Positions 1-13,924 of a DNA stretch of 64,000 bases are shown here, in pieces. Position numbers and translations under genes: made by a program. This stretch comes from Vibrio gangliei (lineage in GTDB: Bacteria > Pseudomonadota > Gammaproteobacteria > Enterobacterales > Vibrionaceae), in assembly GCF_026001925.1 (NCBI RefSeq), contig NZ_AP021869.1:62001-126000 (forward strand), in the 5' to 3' direction. Under the pieces are notes generated by a model. It worked only from the letters and a program-made list of their open reading frames with translations. It had not been told where the DNA came from and searched no databases. Each line of letters begins with the position of its first letter. Position 1 is the first letter of the stretch.

Positions 1-10
1 AAAAAAGTGT

Positions 11-38
11 TTGACACCATGGTTTATTGAGCTAGAAT
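11..38 (+). promoter_or_regulatory. rRNA operon promoter
   Basis: A perfect -35 box TTGACA (11-16) and a -10 box TAGAAT (33-38) are separated by 16 bp. They are followed by the GC-rich discriminator GGCCGCC, which is typical of stringently controlled rRNA promoters. It points at the 16S gene. Further upstream promoters or Fis sites would lie outside the window. Confidence 0.85.
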
Positions 39-86
39 GGCCGCCCTGTTCAGCGAGATGCGCTAAGCAATCTCAATAAGAACAAC

Positions 87-101
87 GCTCTTTAACAATT
101 T
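87..101 (+). promoter_or_regulatory. boxA antitermination site of the rrn leader
   Basis: GCTCTTTAACAATTT matches the rrn boxA element, where the NusB/S10 antitermination complex loads. The same motif recurs in the 16S-23S spacer at 2126-2143, as expected for rRNA operons. Confidence 0.85.
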
Positions 102-271
102 AAACCTATCAATCTGTGTGGGCACTCGTTGATGATAATCAAAAAAGATTTATCAATGAACTGAGTGACCAATTTGATACTTCGGTATCGAGCACAGTCA
201 ATTCAACATTACTTAGTAATGCTAAATATCAGAATTCATTGAGCCGAAGCTTTTAGCTTCAACAAAACTTT

Positions 272-1812
<1,541 letters not shown>

Positions 1813-1880
1813 CGTAAAGATTGTGCATTGATGAGTGTTCACACAGATTGATTAGGTTTAGAAAGTAAGAGTTTCATGTT

Positions 1881-1957
1881 GGGTCTGTAGCTCAGCTGGT
1901 TAGAGCGCTCGCCTGATAAGCGGGAGGTCGGTGGTTCAAGTCCACTCAGACCCACCA
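1881..1957 (+). tRNA. tRNA-Ile (GAT)
   Basis: A 77-nt cloverleaf starts GGGTCTGTAGCTCAG, has anticodon loop CTGATAA (anticodon GAT), and encodes CCA. It lies in the 16S-23S spacer, the usual place for the Ile-Ala tRNA pair. Confidence 0.97.
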
Positions 1958-1993
1958 ATCTTTCCTAAAAGATTGGCTGACATGAATTTCGAT

Positions 1994-2069
1994 GGGGTTA
2001 TAGCTCAGCTGGGAGAGCGCCTGCCTTGCACGCAGGAGGTCTGCGGTTCGATCCCGCATAGCTCCACCA
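1994..2069 (+). tRNA. tRNA-Ala (TGC)
   Basis: A 76-nt cloverleaf starts GGGGTTATAGCTCAG, has anticodon TGC in loop CTTGCAC, and encodes CCA. It is the second spacer tRNA and is co-transcribed with the rRNAs. Confidence 0.97.
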
Positions 2070-2125
2070 TCTTTAAGTGTTTTCACTGAAAATATTTAAA
2101 AATGGTTAATTCGAAAGACTTAACT

Positions 2126-2143
2126 TGCTCTTTAACAATTTGG
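2126..2143 (+). promoter_or_regulatory. Spacer boxA upstream of 23S
   Basis: TGCTCTTTAACAATTTGG repeats the leader boxA before the 23S gene. The rest of the 2070-2364 spacer holds no gene. Its 3' part (about 2342-2371) is complementary to the sequence just past the 23S 3' end (about 5244-5275). This would form the RNase III processing stem of pre-23S. Confidence 0.8.
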
Positions 2144-2364
2144 AAAGCTGACTGATAAAACATTTTATGTTTTATCAAATAAAAGTTCTCAATGTTTATC
2201 TCTAAGATAAACACACAACACACATTCAAGTGTCTTGTATTCAAACAAACAATTCATTGTTTGTTCTATTGAGTCCGGCAACGATGACTAAGACTAACCC
2301 TCTTAATCATCAAAAACTAAAACCTTATTTAGTTGAACATACATAAGACCCTTTTGGGTTGTAT

Positions 2365-5252
<2,888 letters not shown>

Positions 5253-5386
5253 ACAACACCTAAAGGGTTTTGATGGACTCAAAAGAATACAGATAAGCAC
5301 TTGAATGAGTGATGAGACTTTAGCTAGAGATAGCAAACAGCTTTCCGAATTAAGTTAAGCGCCTATCGGCGATTAACAAAAGAATT

Positions 5387-5506
5387 TGCTTGGCGACCAT
5401 AGCGCTTTGGACCCACCTGATTCCATGCCGAACTCAGAAGTGAAACGAAGTAGCGCCGATGGTAGTGTGGGGTTTCCCCATGTGAGAGTAGGACATCGCC
5501 AGGCTT
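5387..5506 (+). rRNA. rrf: 5S ribosomal RNA
   Basis: This 120-nt RNA starts TGCTTGGCGACCATAGCG and ends CATCGCCAGGCTT, so the two ends pair. It contains the conserved CCATGCCGAACTCAGAAGTG block. Confidence 0.96.
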
Positions 5507-5535
5507 TGAATAGCACTAAGCTGAATAGACGCTGC

Positions 5536-5612
5536 GGAGCGGTAGTTCAGTTGGTTAGAATACCGGCCTGTCACGCCGGGGGTCGCGGGTTCGAGTCCCG
5601 TCCGCTCCGCCA
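5536..5612 (+). tRNA. tRNA-Asp (GTC)
   Basis: A 77-nt cloverleaf starts GGAGCGGTAGTTCAG, has anticodon loop CTGTCAC (anticodon GTC), and encodes CCA. It is the distal tRNA of the rrn operon and lies just before the terminator. Confidence 0.97.
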
Positions 5613-5624
5613 CTTATTAATGAG

Positions 5625-5655
5625 AAAGCCTGATTCGAAAGAGTCAGGCTTTTTT
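5625..5655 (+). terminator. rrn operon terminator
   Basis: AAGCCTGA and TCAGGCTT arms flank a short TCGAAAGA-type loop and are followed by a run of six T. This is a rho-independent terminator right after tRNA-Asp. Confidence 0.85.
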
Positions 5656-5725
5656 GTGTCTATAATAATCGCTCTTATTCAGATGGTCGCTATGTGTAGG
5701 CGTTGGGGACTTGCTATCTTGATAT

Positions 5726-5752
5726 GAAAAAGCCTAACAAATAGTTAGGCTT
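5726..5752 (-). terminator. Terminator of the pssA-like gene
   Basis: AAGCCTAAC and GTTAGGCTT are inverted arms (5730-5738 and 5744-5752). On the minus strand they are followed by TTTTTC, so this terminates the leftward gene ending at 5769. Confidence 0.75.
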
Positions 5753-5768
5753 AAAGTGAGGGAACGGC

Positions 5769-7109
5769 TTATAGAATTTGTTTGAGAATTCTATCGGCTT
5801 TAACTCGCTTGATTTTTCTGATCAGCTTTTGCACATCCTCGGGGTACGTTTCGATAGTTTCTAGTTGCTTATAGCTTCCTATGAGAGTTGTGTGCTGTAA
5901 AATGGATTCAAGTTCACTCTCAAAAGCCTCTACTAATTGATGGCCAGGATCTTTAATCAGAAGGCCATTTTCTAAGTCTAACTTCCAGGCCCTTGGGTTC
6001 AAGTTATTACCAGTTAAGAGCATGTACTCCTTATCTACCCACATACCTTTGAGATGGAAACTGTTGTTATTGTGCTTCCAGAGGTAAATAGAAAGTTGGC
6101 GACTTGCTATATGCGCTTCATTGATACGTGCAAAGTGACGAAGATTGATCTCATAAAGGTAAGGTAAACCAGCAATGGTTTTAAACTCTTCTTCTGGCGG
6201 AATATAAAAGTCATTTGCGGTTTTATCACCCACGACGATATTCACTTTCACGCCACGTTTAATGGCCCGTTTCACTTCCTTGGCAATGCTTTTGGGAAAG
6301 TTGAAATAAGGCGTTAAAATCGTAATTTCTTTTTCAGCGCAAGCAATCAAATTATTGATGTGTAAATTGAGTTTATTACGTCGCTTACCTACTCCAACTA
6401 AAGGTGTGATACCAATAAATCCTTCATCGACATGTTGCGGGGTAAACTCATAGTTGGATTGCGTCAGAAGTATACGGAATTGTTTAATCGCTGCTTTGAG
6501 TGATTTAGTGCTAGGCCGTTCAGGTTGTGATAAGCAGTTAACCGCTTCATGATTACTGATATGTTTTTGGATATAAGTCACCATGCTATTCGCGAGATCA
6601 GTGTTGGTCATCACGTGATAGCGATCAAAGCGGTACTTATCATTATGATGCAAGTAGATATTGTTTAAGCTAGCGCCACTGTATATGACGGTATCATCAA
6701 TGATAAAACCTTTGAGATGCAGTACGCCAAACACTTCTTTACCTCGGACAGGTACGCCCAAAATGGAAATGGGGTGTTGGTATTTCTGAGCAAACTCTTT
6801 ATATAGCGCGGCATTGCCTTCACTCTCTTGCGCGCCAATTAAACCACGTTGAGCTCGATGCCAATCGACACAAACGGTTACGTCAAGCTGCGGATTTCTT
6901 TGTTTCGCTTCGTATAATTCAGTTAAGACCAAGCGCCCTGCTTCATCATTTTCTAGATAAAGTGCGACGAGATAGATTCTCTTGGTTGCATTCTTTATTT
7001 CAGACAAAAGCCGATCGCGAAATTGTTGTGCAGAAAAGAGCACTTCAAATTTTTTAGGATCTTGCGCTATGGTTGGTAGCTGTTCGAGTAAGTTCTTACT
7101 AGCTATCAT
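5769..7109 (-). CDS. pssA: CDP-diacylglycerol--serine O-phosphatidyltransferase (PssA type)
   Basis: The 446-aa protein belongs to the phospholipase D superfamily and is close in length to E. coli PssA (about 451 aa). That enzyme makes phosphatidylserine from CDP-diacylglycerol and serine at the membrane, the first committed step to phosphatidylethanolamine. Two HKD-type motifs are visible: HLKGFIID at residues 131-138 and HLKGMWVD at 352-359, each with the required His, Lys and Asp. There is no signal peptide or membrane segment, in keeping with a peripheral enzyme. It is a single gene with its own terminator. A close PLD-family relative cannot be excluded, but the length and both motifs fit PssA well. 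Confidence 0.88.
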   Translation of the reverse strand: MIASKNLLEQLPTIAQDPKKFEVLFSAQQFRDRLLSEIKNATKRIYLVALYLENDEAGRLVLTELYEAKQRNPQLDVTVCVDWHRAQRGLIGAQESEGNAALYKEFAQKYQHPISILGVPVRGKEVFGVLHLKGFIIDDTVIYSGASLNNIYLHHNDKYRFDRYHVMTNTDLANSMVTYIQKHISNHEAVNCLSQPERPSTKSLKAAIKQFRILLTQSNYEFTPQHVDEGFIGITPLVGVGKRRNKLNLHINNLIACAEKEITILTPYFNFPKSIAKEVKRAIKRGVKVNIVVGDKTANDFYIPPEEEFKTIAGLPYLYEINLRHFARINEAHIASRQLSIYLWKHNNNSFHLKGMWVDKEYMLLTGNNLNPRAWKLDLENGLLIKDPGHQLVEAFESELESILQHTTLIGSYKQLETIETYPEDVQKLIRKIKRVKADRILKQIL

Positions 7110-7194
7110 ATTTATTAAACCTTACATGCTGCTTATGTCTAAGGAAGGTATTTTATCAAACTACCGCAAAAGATTCCTATAAATCACGCCTAAG

Positions 7195-7632
7195 TTATGT
7201 CAGAACTGTTGCTTTATATTGCATGGGTAACAGTTTTTTACCATTGGCAGTGTAACGTAAGAACAATTGTTTGAGAGTTGGGGGAAGGTTTTCTAATGGT
7301 AGCGTTTGAAAACCGGCAGCTTGATATAGCTTTTCAAGATGCTCATAAGCAAAGCAATACGTTGCCTGATTTAAGTATTCGGTTTGGCAAAAGTGCAACA
7401 TCTGATTGGCTATGCCTTGTGAGCGGTAGTCAGGAATAACCAACATTCCTGTCAGTAAAGAAAAGTTCTCAATCGGACGAAAGCGAACAACACTAACAAT
7501 TTGGTTCTCATCGTACCCGACGATAATGGTTTCCGATTTTTTAGCTTTCGCTGATGGATAGTACTGTTTATAAATCGGCTTTAAGAGTGGCAGCTTAATG
7601 CTATCAAGTTGCTGAAAGTTAACTTCAATCAT
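7195..7632 (-). CDS. GNAT-family N-acetyltransferase
   Basis: The 145-aa protein has a GNAT acetyl-CoA fold. A beta-strand segment ending LLTGMLVIP is followed by the motif-A-like loop DYRSQGIANQML (consensus R/Q-x-x-G-x-G/A). The substrate cannot be told from sequence. The reading frame is open further upstream, but that would run into murB on the other strand. I therefore chose the ATG at 7632, which leaves a 66-bp divergent promoter region shared with murB. The C-terminal TANGKKLLPMQYK tail is typical of small Vibrio GNAT proteins of unknown role. Confidence 0.75.
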   Translation of the reverse strand: MIEVNFQQLDSIKLPLLKPIYKQYYPSAKAKKSETIIVGYDENQIVSVVRFRPIENFSLLTGMLVIPDYRSQGIANQMLHFCQTEYLNQATYCFAYEHLEKLYQAAGFQTLPLENLPPTLKQLFLRYTANGKKLLPMQYKATVLT

Positions 7633-7698
7633 ACAGAGACTGTGTTTATTAGGTGTATAAGGTAGAATAGTACGACACAAGTTTAGGTAATCAAATCT

Positions 7699-8745
7699 AT
7701 GAATGTAAATAACAACGTAAATCTTAAGCCTTACCATACTTTTGGCATTGACGTGCCTTGTGATGTGTTAGTCGAAGCCAACACGGTTGATGATTTAATT
7801 GCAGCCTATACCAACCCAGAATGGGATGAATTACCTAAACTGATTTTGGGGAAAGGCAGCAACGTTCTTTTTACAGAGCCTTTTCATGGTGTGGTTATTA
7901 TTAATCAGTTGCTTGGAAAAACGATTACGACCCAAGATGATTATATTCTATTGTCTGTCGCTGGCGGAGAAGATTGGCCTAGTTTGGTGGAATGGACACT
8001 TGAGCAAGGCATGTCAGGGATAGAAAATTTAGCCATGATTCCAGGTTGTGCAGGTAGTGCACCTATTCAAAATATTGGTGCTTATGGCGTTGAATTTAAA
8101 GATGTTTGTGAGTATGTAGAATATCTGGATTTACTCTCTTTTAAAATCACTCGCTTGACTGCGCAAGAGTGTCAATTTGGTTATCGAGATTCCATTTTTA
8201 AACACGAACTTCTCGGAAAAGTGGTGATAACCGAGGTGGGGCTGAATTTGCCAGAAACTTGGGTGCCAACATTAACTTATGGCCCGCTTAAAGCTGAAAA
8301 GGAACTGCTAACGACGCCAAAAGAAGTGTTTGATTTAGTTTGTGATATTCGTGGTACTAAGCTACCCGATCCGGCTGTGACCGGTAATGCCGGCAGTTTT
8401 TTTAAGAACCCGGTTATTAGCCAACAAAGTTACGATAAGCTACAAGCGCTATACCCAGATTTAAGTGGCTATGAAGTGGATGAAGGAGTGAAAATAGCGG
8501 CAGGTTGGTTGATAGATCGCTGTGGGTTGAAAGGGCATCAAATTGGTGGCGCTCAAGTTCATCCACAACAAGCATTGGTCATTGTGAATACCGGTGATGC
8601 CACAGCAAAAGATGTCCTAGATTTGGCATGGTTTATTAAGTTAGCCGTATTAGATAAATACGGCGTAGAGTTAGAACATGAAGTGCGTTTTTTTGATGAG
8701 AATAAAGAAACGCGTTTAGAAACGATTTTTGCACAAAGTGTTTAG
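7699..8745 (+). CDS. murB: UDP-N-acetylenolpyruvoylglucosamine reductase
   Basis: MurB is a cytoplasmic FAD enzyme that reduces UDP-GlcNAc-enolpyruvate to UDP-MurNAc with NADPH, the second step of peptidoglycan precursor synthesis. The 348-aa protein has the family N-terminus NLKPYHTFGIDV, the FAD-binding segment LGKGSNVLF (about residues 51-59), and GCAGSAPIQNIGAYG near 113-127. The catalytic serine lies in GNAGSFFKNP (about 230-239). Length matches E. coli MurB (342 aa), and an AGGT Shine-Dalgarno precedes the ATG. The stop is 8 bp before birA, an arrangement conserved with E. coli murB-birA, so the two are probably co-transcribed. Confidence 0.96.
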   Translation: MNVNNNVNLKPYHTFGIDVPCDVLVEANTVDDLIAAYTNPEWDELPKLILGKGSNVLFTEPFHGVVIINQLLGKTITTQDDYILLSVAGGEDWPSLVEWTLEQGMSGIENLAMIPGCAGSAPIQNIGAYGVEFKDVCEYVEYLDLLSFKITRLTAQECQFGYRDSIFKHELLGKVVITEVGLNLPETWVPTLTYGPLKAEKELLTTPKEVFDLVCDIRGTKLPDPAVTGNAGSFFKNPVISQQSYDKLQALYPDLSGYEVDEGVKIAAGWLIDRCGLKGHQIGGAQVHPQQALVIVNTGDATAKDVLDLAWFIKLAVLDKYGVELEHEVRFFDENKETRLETIFAQSV

Positions 8746-8753
8746 GATTGGGC

Positions 8754-9728
8754 ATGCAGGATAATAAATACAAACAGCACACCGTGAAGCTGCAAATTAT
8801 CAAATTTTTATCCGATGGTGAGTTTCATTCCGGTGAAGACCTCGGTGAGTCACTAGGTATTTCTCGGGCTGCCATCAGTAAGCATGTCAAAGGTATTCAA
8901 GAGTGGGGCATTGATATTGCGCGTGTACAAGGAAAAGGTTATCAACTCGCACGGCCAATGGACTTATTGGATCAGAAAGTCATTCAAGCATCGGCAACTG
9001 TCCCTGTTGAGCTGATTCCAGTGATTGATTCAACTAATCAATATTTACTGGAGACCTTTCATCAACGTGAGAGTGGTTGCGTGTGTATTGCTGAATATCA
9101 GTCGCAAGGACGAGGTCGCCGCGGCCGAAAATGGCAATCTCCTTATGGTTCAAATCTCTATTTTTCAATGTATTGGAAGCTTGAAGCAGGGGTTGCGGCT
9201 GCGATGGGGTTAAGCTTGGCGATCGGTGTGGCGATTGTGGATGCCCTTGAGTCGTTAGGCGCTCGTGATCTTAAACTTAAATGGCCAAATGACTTATATT
9301 ATCAAGATAAAAAATTGGCCGGCATCTTAGTTGAAATGTCCGGTCAAACCGGTGGTGAAGCACATCTCGTGATCGGCATGGGCCTGAATATTGATATGAG
9401 AGTGGGCGACAATAGCATTGACCAGCCTTGGGCGAATTTAAGCCAAGTTTTTGACGCTGAAATGCCAACGCGTAACCAGATAGTGATTGCTTTGATTCAA
9501 GCTTGGAAGCAGGTGTTAGATCAATATGAAGAGCAAGGTATGGCCAGCTTTGTCGAGCGTTGGAACGCGTTAGATAATTTCAAAGATAAGCCGATTAAAC
9601 TTCTTATGGGTAATAAAGAAATTTATGGAATCGGCAAAGGTATTAATGCCCAAGGCGGAATTTTATTGCAGACTGATCAAGGTATAGAAACCTATGTCGG
9701 GGGCGAGATTTCACTGCGAAAGGCATAA
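8754..9728 (+). CDS. birA: Biotin--protein ligase / biotin operon repressor
   Basis: BirA activates biotin to biotinyl-5'-AMP, transfers it to the lysine of AccB (encoded at 56828-57295), and represses biotin genes when idle. The 324-aa protein has an N-terminal winged helix-turn-helix (GEDLGESLGISRAAISKHV, about residues 26-44). It also has the ligase loop GRGRRGRKW (about 115-123) and the KLKWPNDLYY and KLAGILVE motifs. The ATG at 8754 was chosen over an upstream TTG at 8748 because AGGA at 8744-8747 is then correctly spaced. The Shine-Dalgarno overlaps the murB stop, suggesting coupling. Confidence 0.95.
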   Translation: MQDNKYKQHTVKLQIIKFLSDGEFHSGEDLGESLGISRAAISKHVKGIQEWGIDIARVQGKGYQLARPMDLLDQKVIQASATVPVELIPVIDSTNQYLLETFHQRESGCVCIAEYQSQGRGRRGRKWQSPYGSNLYFSMYWKLEAGVAAAMGLSLAIGVAIVDALESLGARDLKLKWPNDLYYQDKKLAGILVEMSGQTGGEAHLVIGMGLNIDMRVGDNSIDQPWANLSQVFDAEMPTRNQIVIALIQAWKQVLDQYEEQGMASFVERWNALDNFKDKPIKLLMGNKEIYGIGKGINAQGGILLQTDQGIETYVGGEISLRKA

Positions 9729-9740
9729 CGAAAGACGGTG

Positions 9741-10664
9741 CTATTTTCTCAGTAGCACTTCTTCTACTTGATGATCCTGTCCTTTACGCAAAATCAATTG
9801 CGCTCGATCACGGGTTGGTAGAATATTCTGCTGCAAGTTTATACCATTAATGGTACGCCAGATGCTTTTTGCCTTTTCAATCGATTCTTGTTCTGTCAGT
9901 TGAGTGTAATGACTGAAATAAGAGCCAGGTTTAGTAAACGCCCCTTTACGTAATTTCATAAAGCGTGAAATATACCATTCTTCAATTTGAGTCGTATCTG
10001 CATCAACGTAGATTGAAAAATCTAAAAAGTCGGAAATAAAGACTTTAAATGGATTGTTGGGGTAATCATTTCCACCTTGTAGGACATTCAGACCTTCAAT
10101 AATCAGAACGTCAGGCTGATCGACAATTTTTTCTTCATCGGTAATGTCATAGGTAATATGTGAATAAACCGGTACATGAATATGGCGTTTACAGTCTTTC
10201 ACATCCGTTAAAAAATCGACTAAGGCTTTAGTGTCGTACGACTCCGGAAACCCCTTTTTGGTCATTAAGTTCTGATTTAATAGTGTTTTGTTAGGATGTA
10301 AAAAGCCATCAGTGGTGATGAGCTCAACCTTCGGGTGGTTCTCCCAGCGTGACAACAAGGCAGTGAGGAGGCGAGCTGTGGTACTTTTTCCTACCGCAAC
10401 ACTACCGGCGATACCAATAATAAACGGTGGAGATTTTTCCTGCTTATTAAAAAACTGATGCAATACTTGATTGCGACTTTGTCTTGCTTCTACGTAGAGA
10501 TTGAGTAATCGGGATAATGGTAAGTAGATTTGAGTGACTTCGTCCATGGAGAGATTTTCATTGATCCCTTGTAACTCTTTCAGATCTTCAGGTGTAAGGG
10601 TCATCGGAACAGAATTTCGTAATTCTGACCACTGACTTCTGTCGTATGAAAGGTAAGGGTTCAT
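9741..10664 (-). CDS. coaA: Pantothenate kinase (type I)
   Basis: CoaA phosphorylates pantothenate, the rate-limiting and CoA-inhibited first step of coenzyme A synthesis. The 307-aa protein (E. coli 316) has the P-loop [12 protein letters not shown] (about residues 85-96) and the family segments [10 protein letters not shown] and [20 protein letters not shown]. The TTDGFLHPN region follows the P-loop domain. The frame is open for 40 more codons upstream, but those are not family-like. The ATG at 10664 gives [12 protein letters not shown], which aligns with known CoaA starts. It converges with birA, leaving a 12-bp gap. Confidence 0.95.
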   Translation of the reverse strand: MNPYLSYDRSQWSELRNSVPMTLTPEDLKELQGINENLSMDEVTQIYLPLSRLLNLYVEARQSRNQVLHQFFNKQEKSPPFIIGIAGSVAVGKSTTARLLTALLSRWENHPKVELITTDGFLHPNKTLLNQNLMTKKGFPESYDTKALVDFLTDVKDCKRHIHVPVYSHITYDITDEEKIVDQPDVLIIEGLNVLQGGNDYPNNPFKVFISDFLDFSIYVDADTTQIEEWYISRFMKLRKGAFTKPGSYFSHYTQLTEQESIEKAKSIWRTINGINLQQNILPTRDRAQLILRKGQDHQVEEVLLRK

Positions 10665-10829
10665 AAAAAGACTCAAAAATAACCAAAAAGGATGAGCGAA
10701 GATACACCAAGCGCCGCGCTTTTCAAACAACCATAAGTCGACTTTCCTAATAAACTGTAGAGTTTTTGCTGCATTTATGCACAAATTCCTATTCCATTAG
10801 GGAAAATAGTGCTTTTTTGCATTTTACTC

Positions 10830-10858
10830 TTGCAAGCTTTTCGAACATTCAATAGAAT
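10830..10858 (+). promoter_or_regulatory. Promoter of the tRNA-tuf operon
   Basis: TTGCAA (10830-10835) and TAGAAT (10853-10858) are separated by 17 bp, and the first tRNA begins 13 bp later. The downstream discriminator contains GC bases. Position and sequence suit a stable-RNA promoter for the four tRNAs and tuf. Confidence 0.75.
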
Positions 10859-10871
10859 TCGCACCACTTGC

Positions 10872-10947
<76 letters not shown>

Positions 10948-10989
10948 CTTTTCTATTTTGATGAGGAAAGTGTAAGCAACACAAAATTT

Positions 10990-11074
<85 letters not shown>

Positions 11075-11141
11075 TATTGGCATTGATCGTAACGCGATGA
11101 ATGCAAAAAATTGCGAAAATAGCGCTCAGAGTTACACGTGT

Positions 11142-11216
<75 letters not shown>

Positions 11217-11230
11217 GCCGTACTTGTGTT

Positions 11231-11306
11231 GCTGATATAGCTCAGTTGGTAGAGCGCACCCTTGGTAAGGGTGAGGTCGGCGGTTCAAATCCGCCTATCA
11301 GCACCA
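11231..11306 (+). tRNA. tRNA-Thr (GGT)
   Basis: A 76-nt cloverleaf starts GCTGATATAGCTCAG, has loop TTGGTAA with anticodon GGT, and encodes CCA. It lies 99 bp before the tuf start, and that spacer is presumably the tuf leader. Confidence 0.97.
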
Positions 11307-11405
11307 GCTCTAAGCAATATTTTCCTTTTGATATATACTTAATTACCATTTTTTTGGTTGCGTGGTCATCAAAGCCACCTAAATCCGTACCTAGAGGGAC
11401 TATCC

Positions 11406-12590
11406 ATGTCTAAAGAAAAATTTGAACGTACGAAACCGCACGTAAACGTTGGTACTATCGGCCACGTTGACCACGGTAAAACAACTCTTACTGCAGCTAT
11501 CTGTACTACACTTGCTAAAGTGTACGGCGGTGCAGCTCGTGACTTCGCATCAATCGATAACGCTCCAGAAGAGCGTGAGCGCGGTATCACAATCGCTACT
11601 TCTCACGTAGAGTACGATACTCCATCTCGTCACTACGCACACGTAGACTGCCCAGGACACGCCGATTATGTTAAAAACATGATCACTGGTGCTGCGCAAA
11701 TGGACGGTGGTATCCTAGTTGTTGCGGCAACTGACGGTCCAATGCCTCAAACTCGTGAGCACATCCTACTTGGTCGCCAAGTTGGTATCCCTTACATCAT
11801 CGTATTCATGAACAAATGTGACATGGTTGATGATGAAGAGCTTCTAGAACTAGTTGAAATGGAAGTTCGTGAACTTCTTTCTGAGTACGACTTCCCAGGT
11901 GATGATCTACCAGTAATCCAAGGTTCAGCTCTAGGTGCCCTAAACGGTGAAGAGCAATGGGAAGCGAAAATCGTTGAACTAGCAGAAGCGCTAGACAACT
12001 ACATCCCAGAGCCAGAGCGTGCAGTAGACCAACCATTCCTACTACCAATTGAAGACGTGTTCTCAATCCAAGGTCGTGGTACGGTTGTAACTGGTCGTAT
12101 CGAGCGTGGTATCCTACGCGTAGGTGACGAAGTAGAAATCGTTGGTATCAAAGACACTACAGTAACGACATGTACTGGTGTTGAAATGTTCCGTAAGCTT
12201 CTAGACGAAGGTCGTGCGGGTGAGAACGTTGGTGCACTTCTACGTGGTACTAAGCGTGATGACGTAGAGCGTGGTCAAGTACTAGCAGCTCCTAAGTCAA
12301 TCAACCCACACACAACTTTCGAATCAGAAGTATACGTACTTTCTAAAGACGAAGGTGGTCGCCACACTCCATTCTTCAAAGGTTACCGTCCACAGTTCTA
12401 CTTCCGTACAACTGACGTAACTGGCGACATTCAACTACCAGAAGGTGTTGAAATGGTAATGCCTGGTGATAACGTACAAATGACTGTTACTCTAATCGCA
12501 CCAATCGCGATGGACGAAGGTCTACGTTTCGCTATCCGTGAAGGTGGCCGTACAGTTGGTGCTGGTGTTGTAGCGAAAGTTATCGCTTAA
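11406..12590 (+). CDS. tuf: Translation elongation factor Tu
   Basis: EF-Tu delivers aminoacyl-tRNA to the ribosome as a GTP complex. The 394-aa protein has the G1 motif GHVDHGKT (about residues 19-26), the switch I region RGITI, G3 DCPGHADYV, and G4 NKCDMVDD, followed by the two beta-barrel domains. The ATG at 11406 is preceded by GAGGGACT and yields [19 protein letters not shown]. The upstream in-frame ATG at 11358 would add 16 unrelated residues. Codon use is strongly biased, as in other highly expressed genes here. Its position after the four tRNAs corresponds to tufB. Confidence 0.98.
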   Translation: MSKEKFERTKPHVNVGTIGHVDHGKTTLTAAICTTLAKVYGGAARDFASIDNAPEERERGITIATSHVEYDTPSRHYAHVDCPGHADYVKNMITGAAQMDGGILVVAATDGPMPQTREHILLGRQVGIPYIIVFMNKCDMVDDEELLELVEMEVRELLSEYDFPGDDLPVIQGSALGALNGEEQWEAKIVELAEALDNYIPEPERAVDQPFLLPIEDVFSIQGRGTVVTGRIERGILRVGDEVEIVGIKDTTVTTCTGVEMFRKLLDEGRAGENVGALLRGTKRDDVERGQVLAAPKSINPHTTFESEVYVLSKDEGGRHTPFFKGYRPQFYFRTTDVTGDIQLPEGVEMVMPGDNVQMTVTLIAPIAMDEGLRFAIREGGRTVGAGVVAKVIA

Positions 12591-12641
12591 TCATCTAGAC
12601 TTTATAGTTTAAATACGAATTGTATTTGACTAACAGCTACT

Positions 12642-12669
12642 AAAAAGGGCATCATTTGATGCCCTTTTT
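12642..12669 (+). terminator. tuf terminator
   Basis: AAAAAGGGCATC and GATGCCCTTTTT form a near-perfect stem around a short TTT loop and end in a T-run. This is a strong rho-independent terminator separating tuf from secE. Confidence 0.88.
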
Positions 12670-12842
12670 CTACGCTGAACAAAATGTAGCCGTAATTTGG
12701 CGGTTTTGTAATTGAATCAGCGAAGAATTGTATTAGATTTTGATCTAATTTATTTAGTTGATGGCTTGCCCTAAACTAATGAGTTAGCCCTGCCTATGCG
12801 GGGTTATTGTCGTTTTTAGTAAAACTTATCACAGGTTTGTTT

Positions 12843-13220
12843 ATGAAAGCCAAAGCTGAAACTCACGAGAGCTCAAAAGCGGCCGATGCTTTTAAGTGGT
12901 TTATCACTTTTGCATTGTTAGCTGCTGCCGTTGTGGGTAATTACCTGTATGGTGAAATGTCTGTTGCTATTCGTGCAGCAGCCGTTGTTATTTTAATTGG
13001 TGCTGCGCTTGGTGTAGCTGCATTAACAACGAAAGGTAAAGCTGCGATAGTCTTTGCTCGAGAAGCAAAATTGGAAGTTCGTAAAGTGGTTTGGCCAACA
13101 CGCCAAGAAACAATGCAAACTACCTTTATCGTATTAGCTGTAAGTATTGTAATGGCTCTATTGCTTTGGGGTATTGACGGCATCATGGTCCGTCTCATTG
13201 CTCTAGCAACTGGAGTGTAA
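12843..13220 (+). CDS. secE: Protein translocase subunit SecE
   Basis: SecE is the essential clamp subunit of the SecYEG channel in the inner membrane. The 125-aa protein has three hydrophobic segments (about residues 17-36, 40-60 and 92-115). Between the second and third lies the conserved cytoplasmic amphipathic helix and hinge, with [12 protein letters not shown]. Three-TM SecE is normal for gammaproteobacteria. The ATG at 12843 was chosen because ACAGG lies 8 bp upstream. The frame opens at 12807 but lacks a ribosome site there. NusG follows 11 bp later in the usual secE-nusG operon. Confidence 0.95.
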   Translation: MKAKAETHESSKAADAFKWFITFALLAAAVVGNYLYGEMSVAIRAAAVVILIGAALGVAALTTKGKAAIVFAREAKLEVRKVVWPTRQETMQTTFIVLAVSIVMALLLWGIDGIMVRLIALATGV

Positions 13221-13231
13221 GGGGTTTAAAC

Positions 13232-13780
13232 ATGAGTGAAGCACCAAAAAAACGCTGGTATGTCGTTCAAGCCTTTTCTGGCTTTGAAGGCCGTGTTGCA
13301 CAATCTCTTCGTGAACACATCAAAATGCACGCTATGGAAGAGTTTTTCGGTGACGTATTAGTTCCGACTGAAGAAGTTGTTGAAATGCGCGCTGGTCAAC
13401 GCCGTAAGAGTGAGCGTAAATTCTTCCCTGGCTATGTATTAGTTCAGATGGTTATGAATGACGAGTCATGGCACTTAGTACGCAGCATTCCGCGTGTTAT
13501 GGGCTTTATTGGTGGCACCTCTGACCGTCCTGCTCCGATTACAGATAAAGAAGCCGATGCTATCTTGAATCGTTTAGAGCAAGCGAGTGAAGCTCCAAGA
13601 CCGAAAACATTATTTGAAGCAGGTGAAGTGGTTCGTGTTACCGAAGGCCCATTTGCTGACTTCAATGGTACGGTTGAACAAGTTGACTACGAAAAAAGCC
13701 GCTTAAAAGTGTCGGTATCGATCTTTGGTCGTGCGACTCCGGTTGAGCTTGAATTCAGTCAGGTTGAAAAATCGAACTAA
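13232..13780 (+). CDS. nusG: Transcription termination/antitermination protein NusG
   Basis: NusG binds RNA polymerase, suppresses pausing, recruits Rho, and links to ribosomal S10. The 182-aa protein has the NGN domain ([18 protein letters not shown] at the start, [11 protein letters not shown] near residues 63-73) and a C-terminal KOW domain ([20 protein letters not shown]). Length equals E. coli NusG (181). It is transcribed with secE and followed by a combined terminator and promoter before rplK. Confidence 0.97.
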   Translation: MSEAPKKRWYVVQAFSGFEGRVAQSLREHIKMHAMEEFFGDVLVPTEEVVEMRAGQRRKSERKFFPGYVLVQMVMNDESWHLVRSIPRVMGFIGGTSDRPAPITDKEADAILNRLEQASEAPRPKTLFEAGEVVRVTEGPFADFNGTVEQVDYEKSRLKVSVSIFGRATPVELEFSQVEKSN

Positions 13781-13808
13781 GAATTTGCTTAATAAAGCAT
13801 CAAAAGAC

Positions 13809-13850
13809 TTGTTTTTGGCGTGAAGTTTTCCTATAATTTCGCGCCTTTTT
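13809..13850 (+). promoter_or_regulatory. rplKA promoter overlapping a terminator-like hairpin
   Basis: TTGTTT (13809-13814) and a perfect TATAAT (13832-13837) are 17 bp apart. The same bases form an inverted repeat, GGCGTGAAGTT against AATTTCGCGCC, followed by five T. The element could therefore end secE-nusG transcription and start rplKA. A near twin precedes rplJ. Confidence 0.7.
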
Positions 13851-13924
13851 ACAGGTATTCATGTAAAACAACGGGGAGCTGGTGAATAGAAACTAGCGTT
13901 TGTACCCAACATTTAGGAATTAAA

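Noticed and set aside
12733..12748. TTAGATTTTGATCTAA palindrome upstream of secE as an operator
   Set aside because: Short AT-rich palindrome without a known regulator; chance occurrence is likely.
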